Shown: positions 32,201 through 41,307 of the stretch, piece by piece
Numbering within the stretch: the stretch's first letter is position 1
Layout: each line of letters begins with the position of its first letter
NCBI GenBank assembly: GCA_900315335.1
Contig: OMYR01000019.1
Coordinates: forward strand, 1 to 59,394
Length of the DNA: 59,394 nucleotides
Reading direction: 5' to 3'
From: an uncultured Bacteroidales bacterium
GTDB lineage: Bacteria; Bacteroidota; Bacteroidia; Bacteroidales; P3
Made by a program: the position numbers and the translations under genes
Notes under the pieces: model-generated
Told to the model about the DNA's origin: nothing
Database searches by the model: none
The model's input: only the letters and a program-made list of their open reading frames with translations

Positions 32201-34144
32201 TTAGATATAACGCAGATTTGTAAGCAAAATGTCGACATCGGTCTTCAATGCCCAATTATTGGCATACATAAGGTTTAGACGATGAATGGTTTGAAAGTCC
32301 AAATTCTTGGTTTTGATATTTTCGCTTGAACAAAAGATTGATTTTTTCAGCATAGGTAATTCGTTTATCTTGCTATCCTGTTGGTTATAACCCACAAAAG
32401 TTTTGTTAGATACCAATACCAAGACAATATTTTTTAATGCTAAAAAATGCTTTTTACAAAATAAAATAACGAATGGGAACAAAAGCAATAGGATAAACGA
32501 AAACGAAAAATCGAACATACGTTTCTTTCTTCTGTTGTCTTCCGAAGCGATACTGTTTACACTCATCACATAAATATCGGTAGGGGTGTTGATAGTGTTG
32601 CTGCCTATGATGAAATCCGTTACTTCCGGTGCGATTGTGAAGCGTACGTTTGCCATTGACAAATCTGCCATAAGCGAAATAATCTTACTTTGAGATAAAG
32701 ATTTGCTGCAAAATATTACTTCATTGACATGATATATTCTTATTATGTCCTTAATCTGTGAAATGTTTCCTAAAAAATAATCTCTGTCTTCATTATCTTC
32801 TCCGCTCACAAGACCGATAAATTCGGGCTTTAAGTCAGTGGAACGCAACAAATCGGTTACACGTTTTGTTTCCTGCTTGTCTCCGACGATTATAAACGAT
32901 GAAGAATTTTCTTTTGTCGTCCAATGTCCAGTCTTTATGTAATGCAACAAATATCTTTCGGCAAAAAGAATGAAAAACGTAAGGAAAGACCCCATTATAA
33001 CCATTGCTCTCGAATATCTAAGGGCTGAGGGCATTAGCGAATACACCACCAAAATGGCTATCATTCCCGAAAATACTCCCGAAATAAGTTTCGCGGGTTT
33101 GAATTTCCCGTAACCGCCGAACAAATACACGCAAAACAACAATATTATAATATAACAAGGTATTGCCACTATATGATAATGCTCGGGATAGTAGTTCGCA
33201 TCGTTCCAATAGGTTATTGCCCAAAATTGTTCAAGGAAATAAAATCCCAAATACACCAATAAGAAATCCAATACGGGTAATGCGGCTTTTTTGAATATTC
33301 GAGATAAAAACGAAATGGTCGCCCGTCCCCATATTGCGAGTTTTATGATAAGCGAAAACAGTTTTGTCTGTTTGGAAGAAAGGTGTTTTTTTGCGAAAAT
33401 GTCCATCGCATTATAAAATGTATAGACGTAATTCAACGAACCTTTCTTGGTGCTTTCTCCTTTGTAGTGAATGATTGACGTGTCTGCGAAGTAATAGTTT
33501 TTATATCCGCCCTTGGTTATTCGGTACGACAAATCAATATCTTCGCCATACATAAAAAATGTTTCGTCCAACAAACCCACTTTATCCAAAGCCTCTTTAC
33601 GCAAAAGCATAAACGCACCGGCTAAAATATCAACCTCATTGGTTTGGTCGTATGGCAGATGTCCCATATAATAGCCGCAATATCTTTTGCTTTTAGGAAA
33701 AAGACTTGACAGAAAACTCATCTTGCAAAAACAAACCCAAGGCGTAGGAAATCCTCTTTTGCTTTCTTTCAAAATTTTGCCTTGTCCGTCAATCATTTTA
33801 ACGCCCAAACCGCCGGCATCGGGGTGAGAGTCCATAAAATTCAGACATTTGACAAAAGTATCTTCCTCAACTACCGTATCGGGATTTAACAAAAGAACAT
33901 ATTCTCCCGTTGAAATTCTTATGGCTTGGTTGTTGGCTTTGGCAAAACCTACATTGTCTTTGTTTTCTATAAGTTTTACTTCGGGGAATTTTGATTTGAG
34001 CATATTTATCGAACCATCTACCGAATTGTTATCTACGACAAATATCTCCGTGTCTATGTTTTTTATCGCCTTTCTTACACTCAAAAGACAATGTTCCAAA
34101 AAATGCTCGACATTATAATTGACTATTACAATAGATAGTTTCAT
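32201..34144 (-). CDS. GT2 glycosyltransferase fused to degenerate phosphoglycosyltransferase-like membrane module
   Basis: The 647-residue protein has two parts. Residues 1 to about 260 are a GT-A glycosyltransferase of the rhamnosyltransferase-like GT2 group: KLSIVIVNYNVEHFLEHCL, a DxD-like LLNPDTVVEED, and GEDIDLSYRITKGGY. The second part has a four-helix membrane bundle (about 285-400), a Rossmann-like domain (SSSFIIVGDKQETKRV, about 415-500) and RKKRMFDFSFSFILLLLFP, which copies the start of the WbaP-type sugar-phosphate transferase domain. The catalytic core (GPxxFxQ, RxTSLDELPQ) is missing; only INELPMLKKSIF and YANNWALKTDVDIL remain. It probably adds a sugar to a surface glycan while the dead module anchors or recruits. 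ATG 34144 is preferred to TTG 34156. Confidence 0.82.
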   Translation of the reverse strand: MKLSIVIVNYNVEHFLEHCLLSVRKAIKNIDTEIFVVDNNSVDGSINMLKSKFPEVKLIENKDNVGFAKANNQAIRISTGEYVLLLNPDTVVEEDTFVKCLNFMDSHPDAGGLGVKMIDGQGKILKESKRGFPTPWVCFCKMSFLSSLFPKSKRYCGYYMGHLPYDQTNEVDILAGAFMLLRKEALDKVGLLDETFFMYGEDIDLSYRITKGGYKNYYFADTSIIHYKGESTKKGSLNYVYTFYNAMDIFAKKHLSSKQTKLFSLIIKLAIWGRATISFLSRIFKKAALPVLDFLLVYLGFYFLEQFWAITYWNDANYYPEHYHIVAIPCYIIILLFCVYLFGGYGKFKPAKLISGVFSGMIAILVVYSLMPSALRYSRAMVIMGSFLTFFILFAERYLLHYIKTGHWTTKENSSSFIIVGDKQETKRVTDLLRSTDLKPEFIGLVSGEDNEDRDYFLGNISQIKDIIRIYHVNEVIFCSKSLSQSKIISLMADLSMANVRFTIAPEVTDFIIGSNTINTPTDIYVMSVNSIASEDNRRKKRMFDFSFSFILLLLFPFVILFCKKHFLALKNIVLVLVSNKTFVGYNQQDSKINELPMLKKSIFCSSENIKTKNLDFQTIHRLNLMYANNWALKTDVDILLTNLRYI

Positions 34145-34172
34145 TCCCTTACTCAAATCAAAATTTAGGTTG

Positions 34173-34180
34173 CAAAGGTA
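34173..34180 (-). promoter_or_regulatory. -7 element of glycosyltransferase promoter
   Basis: TACCTTTG followed by C on the minus strand, about 30 bases upstream of the ATG at 34144. The -33 element is not obvious. Confidence 0.45.
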
Positions 34181-34321
34181 CGAATAATTTTAGTAACATT
34201 GTGATAAATATGCTTCAAAGTGGCGATTTATTACGTTTTTACCACTATCAAATCCACTTTTTGCATTATCTAAAAGACGATAAAGGCTAAAAGCAAAAAA
34301 ATATACAATTGTTTTTATGTA

Positions 34322-34405
34322 GATGTGAGATATTGAAAAAATAGTTTAAGACATTATTTCATAGATGTGTAACACTAATCAAATAATCACTCACATTATT
34401 TTTGT
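34322..34405. repeat. 21-bp-period intergenic array (4 units, mixed cores)
   Basis: Units start at 34322, 34343, 34364 and 34385, with cores TGTGAGATATTG, TTTAAGACATTA, TGTGTAACACTA and TCACTCACATTA. Three core classes occur in one array. Confidence 0.8.
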
Positions 34406-34474
34406 GAATTTAGGAAAGAAAAAAATATTGTTCAAAAAAATTACACAAAATGTAGGTTGTATAAAAATTTGTTG

Positions 34475-34482
34475 TAAATTTG
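34475..34482 (+). promoter_or_regulatory. -7 element of first T9SS cargo gene
   Basis: TAAATTTG followed by C, with GTTG at 34456-34459 (15-base spacer). The next gene's promoter uses the same short spacing. The leader is about 60 bases. Confidence 0.55.
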
Positions 34483-34548
34483 CAGTCTTAAAAAATGGGA
34501 AAATTTTAATTAGAATATTTTTTAACCTTTAAAACACATTAAAAAGAA

Positions 34549-35745
34549 ATGAAAAAAGTTACGTTATTCGCTCTTGTATTGAGCATGACATTAGGAGCAT
34601 TCGCACAAGGATTTGCTTCTTTCAGACCTACGAAAAGTGTTGTTAATCAGGTTGCATCTAAACCTGCTGTAACGGTTTTGGACGCACAAGTAGTTAAAAA
34701 CGCTAATGTTAAAGAACAATCTATCACATCTGCAACAAATCTAACATTCTCCGAGCAAACATACGAAGGTGGTACTTATATTATGGCAAGTTATGATGCT
34801 ACTTTTGAAGAAGATTTATTAGGAAATTATGTAGCATCTATTCTTTTGGATGATGCAACTATCGCAGATGTTGAAGCACAAAGTATGGTTGTTGAAGACT
34901 ATGTTATGCAGATTTTAAGCTATGCCAGTCAAGCAGGTGCTTTGGGATATTGCATTGATACTATAGACGCTGCATCTAAAACAGTTAATGTTCATTATGA
35001 TATATATGATATGATAACAGGTGGTTATGGTGATTTCCTTCCTTCAACTAACTATACTGTTTATGCAATTCCTTTGATTTTACAAGGTGACCAACTTGCT
35101 ATCGGTACATTGTACGAAGGACCTTCTGCAAAAAGTTTTGCTTTTGGTGGAACAGGTTTAGCAACAGCTGAACTTACTATTTTGGAAACTACTTGTTCAA
35201 AAGTAACATTTGACGTTAACATCAACGATCAAACTAACTACTTTGCAATGATATTGGCAAGTTCTGATGTTTTGACTCAGGAAGGTATCAATTCAGCAGC
35301 TGACGTTCTTGACGTAAGTTATAAATACACAACTTCATTTGAAGGAGCCGCTTTCGGAGATGATGACAATACTGCAAAAAATGCTTTGAAACCAAATACA
35401 GAATATACTTTGTGGGCAGTTCCTGTAAATGCTAACGAAGAAATTGGTACAGATGCAAAAGAAGTATTTACAACACCTTCTTGTGACGGTGAAGTTGGTT
35501 TGACTGACGTTGTAGAAAGCACAATCAGTGTTTATCCTAACCCAACAAGCGATTTTGTAAAAATTTCTTCATTGGCTCCTATCAGCAATGTTGAAATTTT
35601 GAATACTTTGGGTCAAGTTGTTTATTCTGACAACACAGTTGCTAACGGATACAACATTTCTGTTTCAAATCTTGAAAAAGGAACTTATTTTGTAAAAGTT
35701 AGAACAGCAAACAGCGTAAATACAAGCAAAGTTGTTGTTAAATAA
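34549..35745 (+). CDS. Exported protein with T9SS type A sorting domain and paired repeat modules
   Basis: The 398-residue protein has a signal peptide (MKKVTLFALVLSMTLGAFAQ) and a C-terminal T9SS type A sorting domain: ISVYPNPTSDFVKISS (about 323-338), VEILNTLGQVVYSDN, and the ending GTYFVKVRTANSVNTSKVVV. It should cross the outer membrane by type IX secretion and be surface-attached or released. The middle holds two modules about 116 residues apart, each ending with an 'L-PxTxY..W..P.N.N' box (PSTNYTVYAIPL near 164, LKPNTEYTLWAVPVNANEE near 280). The second also has INDQTNYF. The spacing suggests Fn3-like folds. The next gene is a paralogue with an almost identical signal peptide. The binding partner is unknown. 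Confidence 0.9.
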   Translation: MKKVTLFALVLSMTLGAFAQGFASFRPTKSVVNQVASKPAVTVLDAQVVKNANVKEQSITSATNLTFSEQTYEGGTYIMASYDATFEEDLLGNYVASILLDDATIADVEAQSMVVEDYVMQILSYASQAGALGYCIDTIDAASKTVNVHYDIYDMITGGYGDFLPSTNYTVYAIPLILQGDQLAIGTLYEGPSAKSFAFGGTGLATAELTILETTCSKVTFDVNINDQTNYFAMILASSDVLTQEGINSAADVLDVSYKYTTSFEGAAFGDDDNTAKNALKPNTEYTLWAVPVNANEEIGTDAKEVFTTPSCDGEVGLTDVVESTISVYPNPTSDFVKISSLAPISNVEILNTLGQVVYSDNTVANGYNISVSNLEKGTYFVKVRTANSVNTSKVVVK

Positions 35746-35782
35746 TTTAGAGATTAAATAAATTTAATTTCTTAAATACAAG

Positions 35783-35811
35783 AGGATTACTTTCGAGTAG
35801 TCCTTTTTTTT
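35783..35811 (+). terminator. Terminator with TTCG tetraloop
   Basis: AGGATTACT (35783-35791), loop TTTCG-like, AGTAGTCCT (35796-35804), then a run of Ts. It separates the two cargo genes. Confidence 0.88.
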
Positions 35812-35838
35812 TATGTTTTTTTTTACAAAAAATATAGA

Positions 35839-35865
35839 TTTGTAACGAAAAAAATAATATCTTTG
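35839..35865 (+). promoter_or_regulatory. Promoter of second T9SS cargo gene
   Basis: TTTG (35839-35842), 15 bases, TATCTTTG (35858-35865) and C. The spacer is shorter than the usual 19. Confidence 0.5.
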
Positions 35866-35914
35866 CCGTCTGAGTAATAATTTATATTATAAACCTTTTA
35901 AAAGATTTACAAAA

Positions 35915-37465
35915 ATGAAAAAACTTACGTTATTTGCTCTTGTATTGAGCATGACTTTTGGAGTTTTTGCACAGCGTCAGGTAGTATTACCTAAACAAGA
36001 AAAGCAAACTCCGAAAATGGAAATCAAAAAAGCAGTTAATGGAATGATTCCTGCAACTACTATTTCAACCACCCAAAAGCGTTCAGCAGTTAAATCTGTT
36101 GGTTGCACACTTGGTAACTTTACCTCTGTTGAAGATTGGACTAATGGAGGTATTACACTTTCTTTTGATGTAACAATGGGTGATGAGACTAAGGCTTATT
36201 TCCTAAATGCTGGTCTTGCAGACAGTGTTGCAGTATGGTATCCGGAAGACCAAGACTTTATTGACGGTATTATGGGCTATTATGAGCAAATGAAATCTTT
36301 GTATGAAATGTTTGGAATGGAACTTACAGAAGAAGATTTCTTTATATTTGAAGGTGGAACGCAATCAATGCAAGGTTTGGCTCCAAACACTACCTACACA
36401 ATTTTGGCTATGTGCTTCAACGAGACCGATACTGTTGTTGTTAGAGAAAATTACACTACCGATGCAACAACATTGACCGGCGAAGCAGGTATGGCAACTA
36501 TGAACATACTTAATGTAAGCGCAACAAATGCTTTCTTACAAGTTGCAAAGAATGACCAAACTGCTTATTATCATGTATTGTTTGCAGAGGAAGATGTATT
36601 TGCAGCAAACAATTTGACTACTTCTGATGATATTTTGGCTTATGTTGAAGCAAATGGTTCTCAAATGAACAAATTTACACAAGACACTACTTGGGAATTG
36701 GGCGATGATAATTTGTCAAGCTCATATGCTTTAACTCCTAATACAAAATACATCGTTTGGGTTATTCCTTTCAATGGTAATCAAGAAGCAGGTACTCCAC
36801 AGAGTGCAGACTTTACAACAACATCTTCTGCACTTAGCGGAAAAGCAGAATTTACTGAAATGAATGCTACTGTTTTGTCTGAAACAAATGCAGAAGTTGA
36901 TTTCAAAATCAATGACCAAACTGCATACTACTATTATTTCTTAGATATTAGAGATACATTGTTGGCATACGATCAATACGAATTGGAAGGCGCATTGGAT
37001 TGGATGAACTACTTAATTAGTTATTATGCTCAGAATGGTTATACTTATCCATCTTATAGCGAAGATGCTACCGAAGAACTTGGTGGTGAACCAGAAAGTG
37101 ATTACGCTTTGGAACCAGGTACTGCATATGTTGTTTGGGGCTTCCCTTACAATGGAAATAAAGAATTAGGTGAAGCAAAGAGAGTTGAATTTACAACAGA
37201 CGGCGGACAAGTTAGTTTGAAAGATATAGACTTTACAGCAGTAAATGTATATCCTAACCCAACTACTGACGTTATTATGGTTAATTCAAAGAACGCTATC
37301 GAAAACATTGAAATCGTTAATACTTTGGGTCAAGTTGTTTATTCAAACAATACAAACCAAAATAACGCTACTATCAATGTTGCAAACTTTGAAAAAGGTA
37401 ACTACTTCGTAAAAGTTAAGACTGTCGATAACGTAATAACTACAAGCAAAGTTATTGTTAAATAA
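35915..37465 (+). CDS. Exported protein with T9SS type A sorting domain and three repeat modules
   Basis: The 516-residue paralogue of the preceding cargo has signal peptide MKKLTLFALVLSMTFGVFAQ (three substitutions from its neighbour) and a type A sorting domain (VNVYPNPTTDVIMVNSKN, VEIVNTLGQ-like IEIVNTLGQVVYSNN, ending TTSKVIVK). The middle carries three modules spaced about 120 residues. Their closing boxes are LAPNTTYTILAM near 155, LTPNTKYIVWVIPFNGNQE near 272 and LEPGTAYVVWGFPYNGNKE near 399. Two have internal NDQTAYYH/NDQTAYYY. Extra modules suggest growth by duplication. The protein is likely surface-exposed and its role unknown. It has its own promoter and terminator, so it is an independent transcript. 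Confidence 0.9.
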   Translation: MKKLTLFALVLSMTFGVFAQRQVVLPKQEKQTPKMEIKKAVNGMIPATTISTTQKRSAVKSVGCTLGNFTSVEDWTNGGITLSFDVTMGDETKAYFLNAGLADSVAVWYPEDQDFIDGIMGYYEQMKSLYEMFGMELTEEDFFIFEGGTQSMQGLAPNTTYTILAMCFNETDTVVVRENYTTDATTLTGEAGMATMNILNVSATNAFLQVAKNDQTAYYHVLFAEEDVFAANNLTTSDDILAYVEANGSQMNKFTQDTTWELGDDNLSSSYALTPNTKYIVWVIPFNGNQEAGTPQSADFTTTSSALSGKAEFTEMNATVLSETNAEVDFKINDQTAYYYYFLDIRDTLLAYDQYELEGALDWMNYLISYYAQNGYTYPSYSEDATEELGGEPESDYALEPGTAYVVWGFPYNGNKELGEAKRVEFTTDGGQVSLKDIDFTAVNVYPNPTTDVIMVNSKNAIENIEIVNTLGQVVYSNNTNQNNATINVANFEKGNYFVKVKTVDNVITTSKVIVK

Positions 37466-37490
37466 TAATAACAAAGACTTTTGATTTGCA

Positions 37491-37526
37491 AAAGGAGGGT
37501 TGTCCATTGGACAATCCTCCTTTTTT
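37491..37526 (+). terminator. Strong terminator after second T9SS cargo gene
   Basis: AAAGGAGGGTTGTCC and GGACAATCCTCCTTT form a long stem with a 3-base loop and trailing Ts. Confidence 0.93.
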
Positions 37527-37586
37527 ATTGCTGTATAAAATATTTTATAAATTGAAGCGTTATATGAAAAAATTCCAAAAATTTTG

Positions 37587-37594
37587 TAAATTTG
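37587..37594 (+). promoter_or_regulatory. -7 element of argS promoter
   Basis: TAAATTTG followed by C, 46 bases before the argS ATG. The first transcribed bases include a single TTTAACATTAATC, a match to the 21-base repeat core. Confidence 0.55.
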
Positions 37595-37640
37595 CACAAC
37601 GTTTAACATTAATCAACCAATTACAATAATTAGAAAATTT

Positions 37641-39431
37641 ATGATTAAAACTAAAATAAAAAATGCAGTAGCCGAAAGTTTAGAGGTTTTATATAATTTA
37701 CAGATATCAAGTGATAGTATAGAATTGCAACCGACAAAGAAAGAGTTTGAGGGTGATGTAACGTTGGTTGTCTTTCCATTTGTTAAGCAGGCGCGGAAAT
37801 CTCCTGAAATGGTGGCAAACGAAATCGGCGAACAAGTGAAAAATCGTGTTCAATGGATAGAAAGTTATAATGTTATCAAAGGCTTTTTGAATTTTGTTGT
37901 CAGTGACAAGTATTGGCTTACATTTTTGAACGAGAATAAGACCAATGAAAATTATGGTATAACATCTACAAAAAATTCCAAGCCTATCGTTATCGAGTAT
38001 TCCTCGCCTAATACCAACAAACCATTACATTTGGGGCATATTAGGAATAATCTTTTGGGTTGGTCTGTTGCTCAGATTTTGAAAGCCAATGGAGAAAATG
38101 TCAAAATGGTTAATCTTGTAAATGACAGAGGTATTCATATTTGCAAGAGTATGATTGCTTGGCAGATGTTCTCTAACGGAGAAACTCCGCAGTCGTCCAA
38201 TGAAAAGGGCGACCATTTGGTGGGCAAATATTATGTTTTGTTTGATAAGGAATACAAAAAACAGATTGCCGAACTTATGGAACAAGGCATCGATGAGCAA
38301 ACCGCAAAACAGCAAGCCCCTATTATGCAACAGGCTCAGCAAATGCTTGTCAAGTGGGAGCAAGGTGATAAAGATGTCAGGGAATTGTGGCAGAAGATGA
38401 ACGGCTGGGTTTATGAGGGATTTAATCAAACGTATTCTCGTTTGGGAATTGATTTTGATAAGATTTATTACGAGTCTGATACTTATAAACTTGGCAAATC
38501 TTTGGTGGAACAAGGTCTTAAAGACAATGTTTTTTACCGTAAAGAAGACGGTAGCGTTTGGATTGACCTTACAAACGAGGGTTTGGACGAGAAACTCCTT
38601 TTGCGTAAAGACCAGACAAGTGTTTATATGACGCAGGATTTGGGAACGGCAACATTGCGTCATAACGATTTTTCTTCGGATAAACTTATCTATGTTGTGG
38701 GTAACGAACAGATATACCATTTTCAAGTTCTTAAAAAGGTTATGGAAAAACTTGGATTTGATTGGGCAAAAGATATTTATCATCTTTCATACGGTATGGT
38801 GGAACTTCCTAACGGTAAGATGAAATCTCGTGAGGGTACTGTGGTAGATGCCGATGATTTGATGCAGCAAATGTATGAGGAAGCCAAGAAAATAAGCGAG
38901 CAGCACGGCAAAAACCAAGATATGAGCGAAGAAGAATTGGATAAATTATATAATATCTTGGCTCTTGGGGCATTGAAATATTTTATTTTGAAAGTTGATC
39001 CAACCAAGACTATGTTATTCAATCCGGAGGAGAGTATCGATTTCAATGGAAATACAGGTCCGTTCATACAATATACATACGCTCGAATCCGTTCTATAAT
39101 ACGTAAAGCGGAAGATGAAGGAATAAAAGTTGAAACTACACAGATAATCGATACTTTGACTCTTAGCGATAAGGAAAAGGAAGTTATCAAAAATATTTCT
39201 ACTTTTAGTGATGTTGTCAAGGAAGCAGCCAAAAATTATTCGCCGTCATTGATAGCCAACTACGTGTATAATTTGGCAAAATCTTTTAACGGATTTTATC
39301 AAGACAGCAGTATATTGAAGGAAGAGGATATTCAGATAAAGCAGATGCGTGTTTGTTTGGCGTATATGACAAGCGAGGTTATCAAAACGGCAATGCGATT
39401 GTTGGGTATCGAAGTCCCGCAGAGAATGTAA
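37641..39431 (+). CDS. argS: Arginyl-tRNA synthetase
   Basis: The 596-residue class I synthetase charges tRNA-Arg. The N-terminal additional domain (1-110) is followed by the HIGH-equivalent box SSPNTNKPLHLGHIRNN (about 118-134). Next come DRGIHICKSM, VYMTQDLGTA and YGMVELPNGKMKSREGTVVD; the last stands where the KMSK loop is expected, with the sequence KMKSREG. The C-terminal DALR anticodon-binding domain ends with MRLLGIEVPQRM. The length is normal. It is likely co-transcribed with clpS (15-base gap) and perhaps nfeD-floA. Confidence 0.97.
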   Translation: MIKTKIKNAVAESLEVLYNLQISSDSIELQPTKKEFEGDVTLVVFPFVKQARKSPEMVANEIGEQVKNRVQWIESYNVIKGFLNFVVSDKYWLTFLNENKTNENYGITSTKNSKPIVIEYSSPNTNKPLHLGHIRNNLLGWSVAQILKANGENVKMVNLVNDRGIHICKSMIAWQMFSNGETPQSSNEKGDHLVGKYYVLFDKEYKKQIAELMEQGIDEQTAKQQAPIMQQAQQMLVKWEQGDKDVRELWQKMNGWVYEGFNQTYSRLGIDFDKIYYESDTYKLGKSLVEQGLKDNVFYRKEDGSVWIDLTNEGLDEKLLLRKDQTSVYMTQDLGTATLRHNDFSSDKLIYVVGNEQIYHFQVLKKVMEKLGFDWAKDIYHLSYGMVELPNGKMKSREGTVVDADDLMQQMYEEAKKISEQHGKNQDMSEEELDKLYNILALGALKYFILKVDPTKTMLFNPEESIDFNGNTGPFIQYTYARIRSIIRKAEDEGIKVETTQIIDTLTLSDKEKEVIKNISTFSDVVKEAAKNYSPSLIANYVYNLAKSFNGFYQDSSILKEEDIQIKQMRVCLAYMTSEVIKTAMRLLGIEVPQRM

Positions 39432-39446
39432 TAAAGAGCGTATATT

Positions 39447-39722
39447 ATGAGCAACAGAACAGAAGACGACGGTGTTGTTTGTCTTGAAAGAGTGGCAGAA
39501 GGAGGAAATGAACTCATTGTTTATAACGATGACGTGCATACTTTCGATTATGTTATTGATTGTCTTGTCAAGATATGCAAACTATCGCAGCAGCAGGCAA
39601 TGACTTGTACGAATATTATCCATTACAAAGGACTTTGCACCGTTAAGCATGGTTCTTATGACGAATTGTTTCAAATGAGTTGCTTATTGGATAAAAAAGG
39701 TTTGAAAAACGAAGTACGTTAA
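39447..39722 (+). CDS. clpS: ClpS adaptor of ClpAP/ClpCP protease
   Basis: The 91-residue ClpS-type adaptor hands N-end-rule substrates to the Clp ATPase. The motif ELIVYNDDVHTFDYVIDCL (about 23-41) has the N-degron-binding Asn-Asp-Asp and the HTFDYV helix. A downstream NIIHYKGLCTVKHG (about 53-66) fits the conserved 'xxH..G' region. The N-terminal 20 residues are a flexible arm as in other ClpS. It is in one transcription unit with argS upstream and nfeD 22 bases downstream. Confidence 0.88.
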   Translation: MSNRTEDDGVVCLERVAEGGNELIVYNDDVHTFDYVIDCLVKICKLSQQQAMTCTNIIHYKGLCTVKHGSYDELFQMSCLLDKKGLKNEVR

Positions 39723-39744
39723 TATATTAAAAATAAAAAAAGTT

Positions 39745-40212
39745 ATGGATTTGTTAGTAATTTTAGGCTTGTTGATTGTGGGTTTGATACTTATAGTTTT
39801 GGAACTTGTGGTCATACCGGGTTCGACAGTCGTAGTTTTGGGCGGTGTAGCTTTAACCATTTGGGGTATTGTAAGAGTTTTTGCTCAATATGGTGTAACG
39901 GCAGGTTTGATTGTAGTTGCTCTCGATGTTGTTATATGTATTGTTTTATTGATTTATTCTTTGAAAATAGGCACTTGGAAAAAACTTGCCCAAAAAGAAG
40001 AAATAGATGTTAAAGTAAATGAAATCAAAACGAAAGTTGCTGTTGGCGATACAGGAAAAAGCGTAACGCGTTTGGCTCCTATGGGAACTGCAAGAATAAA
40101 TGGCGAAAATATGGAGGTTTATACCGCAACGGCATTTGTTGATCCAAATACGGACATAGTAGTTGAGCAAGTTGAAGGTAATAGAATAAAAGTTAAACCG
40201 ATTAATAATTAA
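39745..40212 (+). CDS. NfeD-family membrane protein
   Basis: The 155-residue protein has three closely spaced hydrophobic segments (about 2-24, 27-45, 53-73) and a soluble C-terminal OB-fold of the NfeD type: VAVGDTGKSVTRLAPMGTAR, INGENMEVYTATAF and a final IVVEQVEGNRIKVKPI. Short NfeD proteins pair with flotillin-like proteins in membrane microdomains. The floA-like gene directly downstream (15 bases) supports that. The serine-protease half of long NfeD proteins is absent. Confidence 0.88.
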   Translation: MDLLVILGLLIVGLILIVLELVVIPGSTVVVLGGVALTIWGIVRVFAQYGVTAGLIVVALDVVICIVLLIYSLKIGTWKKLAQKEEIDVKVNEIKTKVAVGDTGKSVTRLAPMGTARINGENMEVYTATAFVDPNTDIVVEQVEGNRIKVKPINN

Positions 40213-40227
40213 AAAATTTATAGTATT

Positions 40228-41193
40228 ATGTTTAGTTACAGTCTTATAGGAATAGTTATAGTATGTTTTATACTATTGATGGTATTTTTGTACCTTGTGC
40301 CTATTAACCAGTGGATACAATGTGTTTTGAACGGAGTTAAAATATCCATGGTTCAGTTGGTTGCGATGCGATTGAGAAAAGTTCCGCCTTCGATTATCGT
40401 TACTGCAATGATTAATTCAAAGAAAGCAGGTCTAAATCTAAGTAGTGATGCATTGGAAGCACATTATCTTGCAGGAGGACATGTTCAACGTGTTGTAAAT
40501 TCATTAATCAGTGCCGATAAAGCCAATATCAAATTGGATTTCAAAGCTGCTGCTGCTATTGATTTGGCAGGTAGAGATGTCTTTGAGGCAGTTCAGATGT
40601 CGGTAAATCCAAAGGTTATAGACACTCCTAATGTTGCTGCCGTTGCAAAGAATGGTATTCAGTTGATAGTAAAAGCACGTGTAACTGTTCGTGCAAACAT
40701 CAACCAATTGGTTGGTGGAGCAGGCGAGGAGACTATTTTGGCTCGTGTTGGTGAGGGTATAGTTACTTCGATAGGTAGTGCGGAGTCTCATGCTTTTGTA
40801 TTGGAAAATCCGGATTCTATTTCTAAAGTTGTTTTGTCTAAGGGTTTGGACGCAGGCACTGCGTTTGAAATCCTTTCTATTGATATTGCCGATATAGATG
40901 TTGGAAAGAATATCGGTGCAGAGTTGCAAATGGATCAGGCAAATGCCGATAAGAACATTGCACAGGCAAAGGCTGAGGAAAGACGTTCAATGGCTGTTGC
41001 GGCAGAACAAGAAATGAAAGCCGAAGCTCAAAAAATGCGTGCAAAGGTTATTGAAGCCGAAGCAGAAGTGCCAATGGCTATGGCGGAAGCATTCCGCAAA
41101 GGCAATTTGGGTATAATGGATTATTACAAAATGAAAAATATCCAAGCCGATACGGATATGAGGGAATCCATATCAAAAGACCCTAAAATTTAA
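40228..41193 (+). CDS. floA: Flotillin-like protein FloA (UPF0365)
   Basis: The 321-residue FloA/YqfA-type membrane scaffold protein has an N-terminal hydrophobic hairpin (about 5-27), then an SPFH/band-7-like domain ([20 protein letters not shown], about 53-72; [20 protein letters not shown], about 142-161). A long Ala/Glu-rich coiled region follows ([20 protein letters not shown], about 246-265) and drives oligomer formation. It is predicted to organise membrane domains together with NfeD upstream. It is the last gene of the argS-clpS-nfeD-floA run; a terminator follows at 41229-41265. Confidence 0.94.
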   Translation: MFSYSLIGIVIVCFILLMVFLYLVPINQWIQCVLNGVKISMVQLVAMRLRKVPPSIIVTAMINSKKAGLNLSSDALEAHYLAGGHVQRVVNSLISADKANIKLDFKAAAAIDLAGRDVFEAVQMSVNPKVIDTPNVAAVAKNGIQLIVKARVTVRANINQLVGGAGEETILARVGEGIVTSIGSAESHAFVLENPDSISKVVLSKGLDAGTAFEILSIDIADIDVGKNIGAELQMDQANADKNIAQAKAEERRSMAVAAEQEMKAEAQKMRAKVIEAEAEVPMAMAEAFRKGNLGIMDYYKMKNIQADTDMRESISKDPKI

Positions 41194-41228
41194 GGACTAA
41201 GATTAGATTTCAGATTTATAATCAAGAA

Positions 41229-41265
41229 AAAAGTGCGAAGTGATACAAAGAACTTTGCACTTTTG
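41229..41265 (+). terminator. Terminator after floA
   Basis: AAAAGTGCGAAGT pairs with ACTTTGCACTTTT with one G-U pair, followed by a weak T-run. Confidence 0.82.
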
Positions 41266-41307
41266 AAAATACTTTTGTGCTTCAATGAATAAAACAAATA
41301 CTGCAAG

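Larger units (their letters stand above)
34157..34548. other. Divergent intergenic region, glycosyltransferase and T9SS cargo
   Basis: It contains a minus-strand -7 box TACCTTTG (34173-34180), a 21-base array (34322-34405) and the plus-strand -7 box TAAATTTG (34475-34482). No gene is seen. Confidence 0.6.

Noticed and set aside
34549-37465. Signs of a phase-variable or shufflon-like locus between the two cargo paralogues
   Set aside because: No recombinase gene or flanking inverted recombination sites were seen; ordinary duplication explains the pair.
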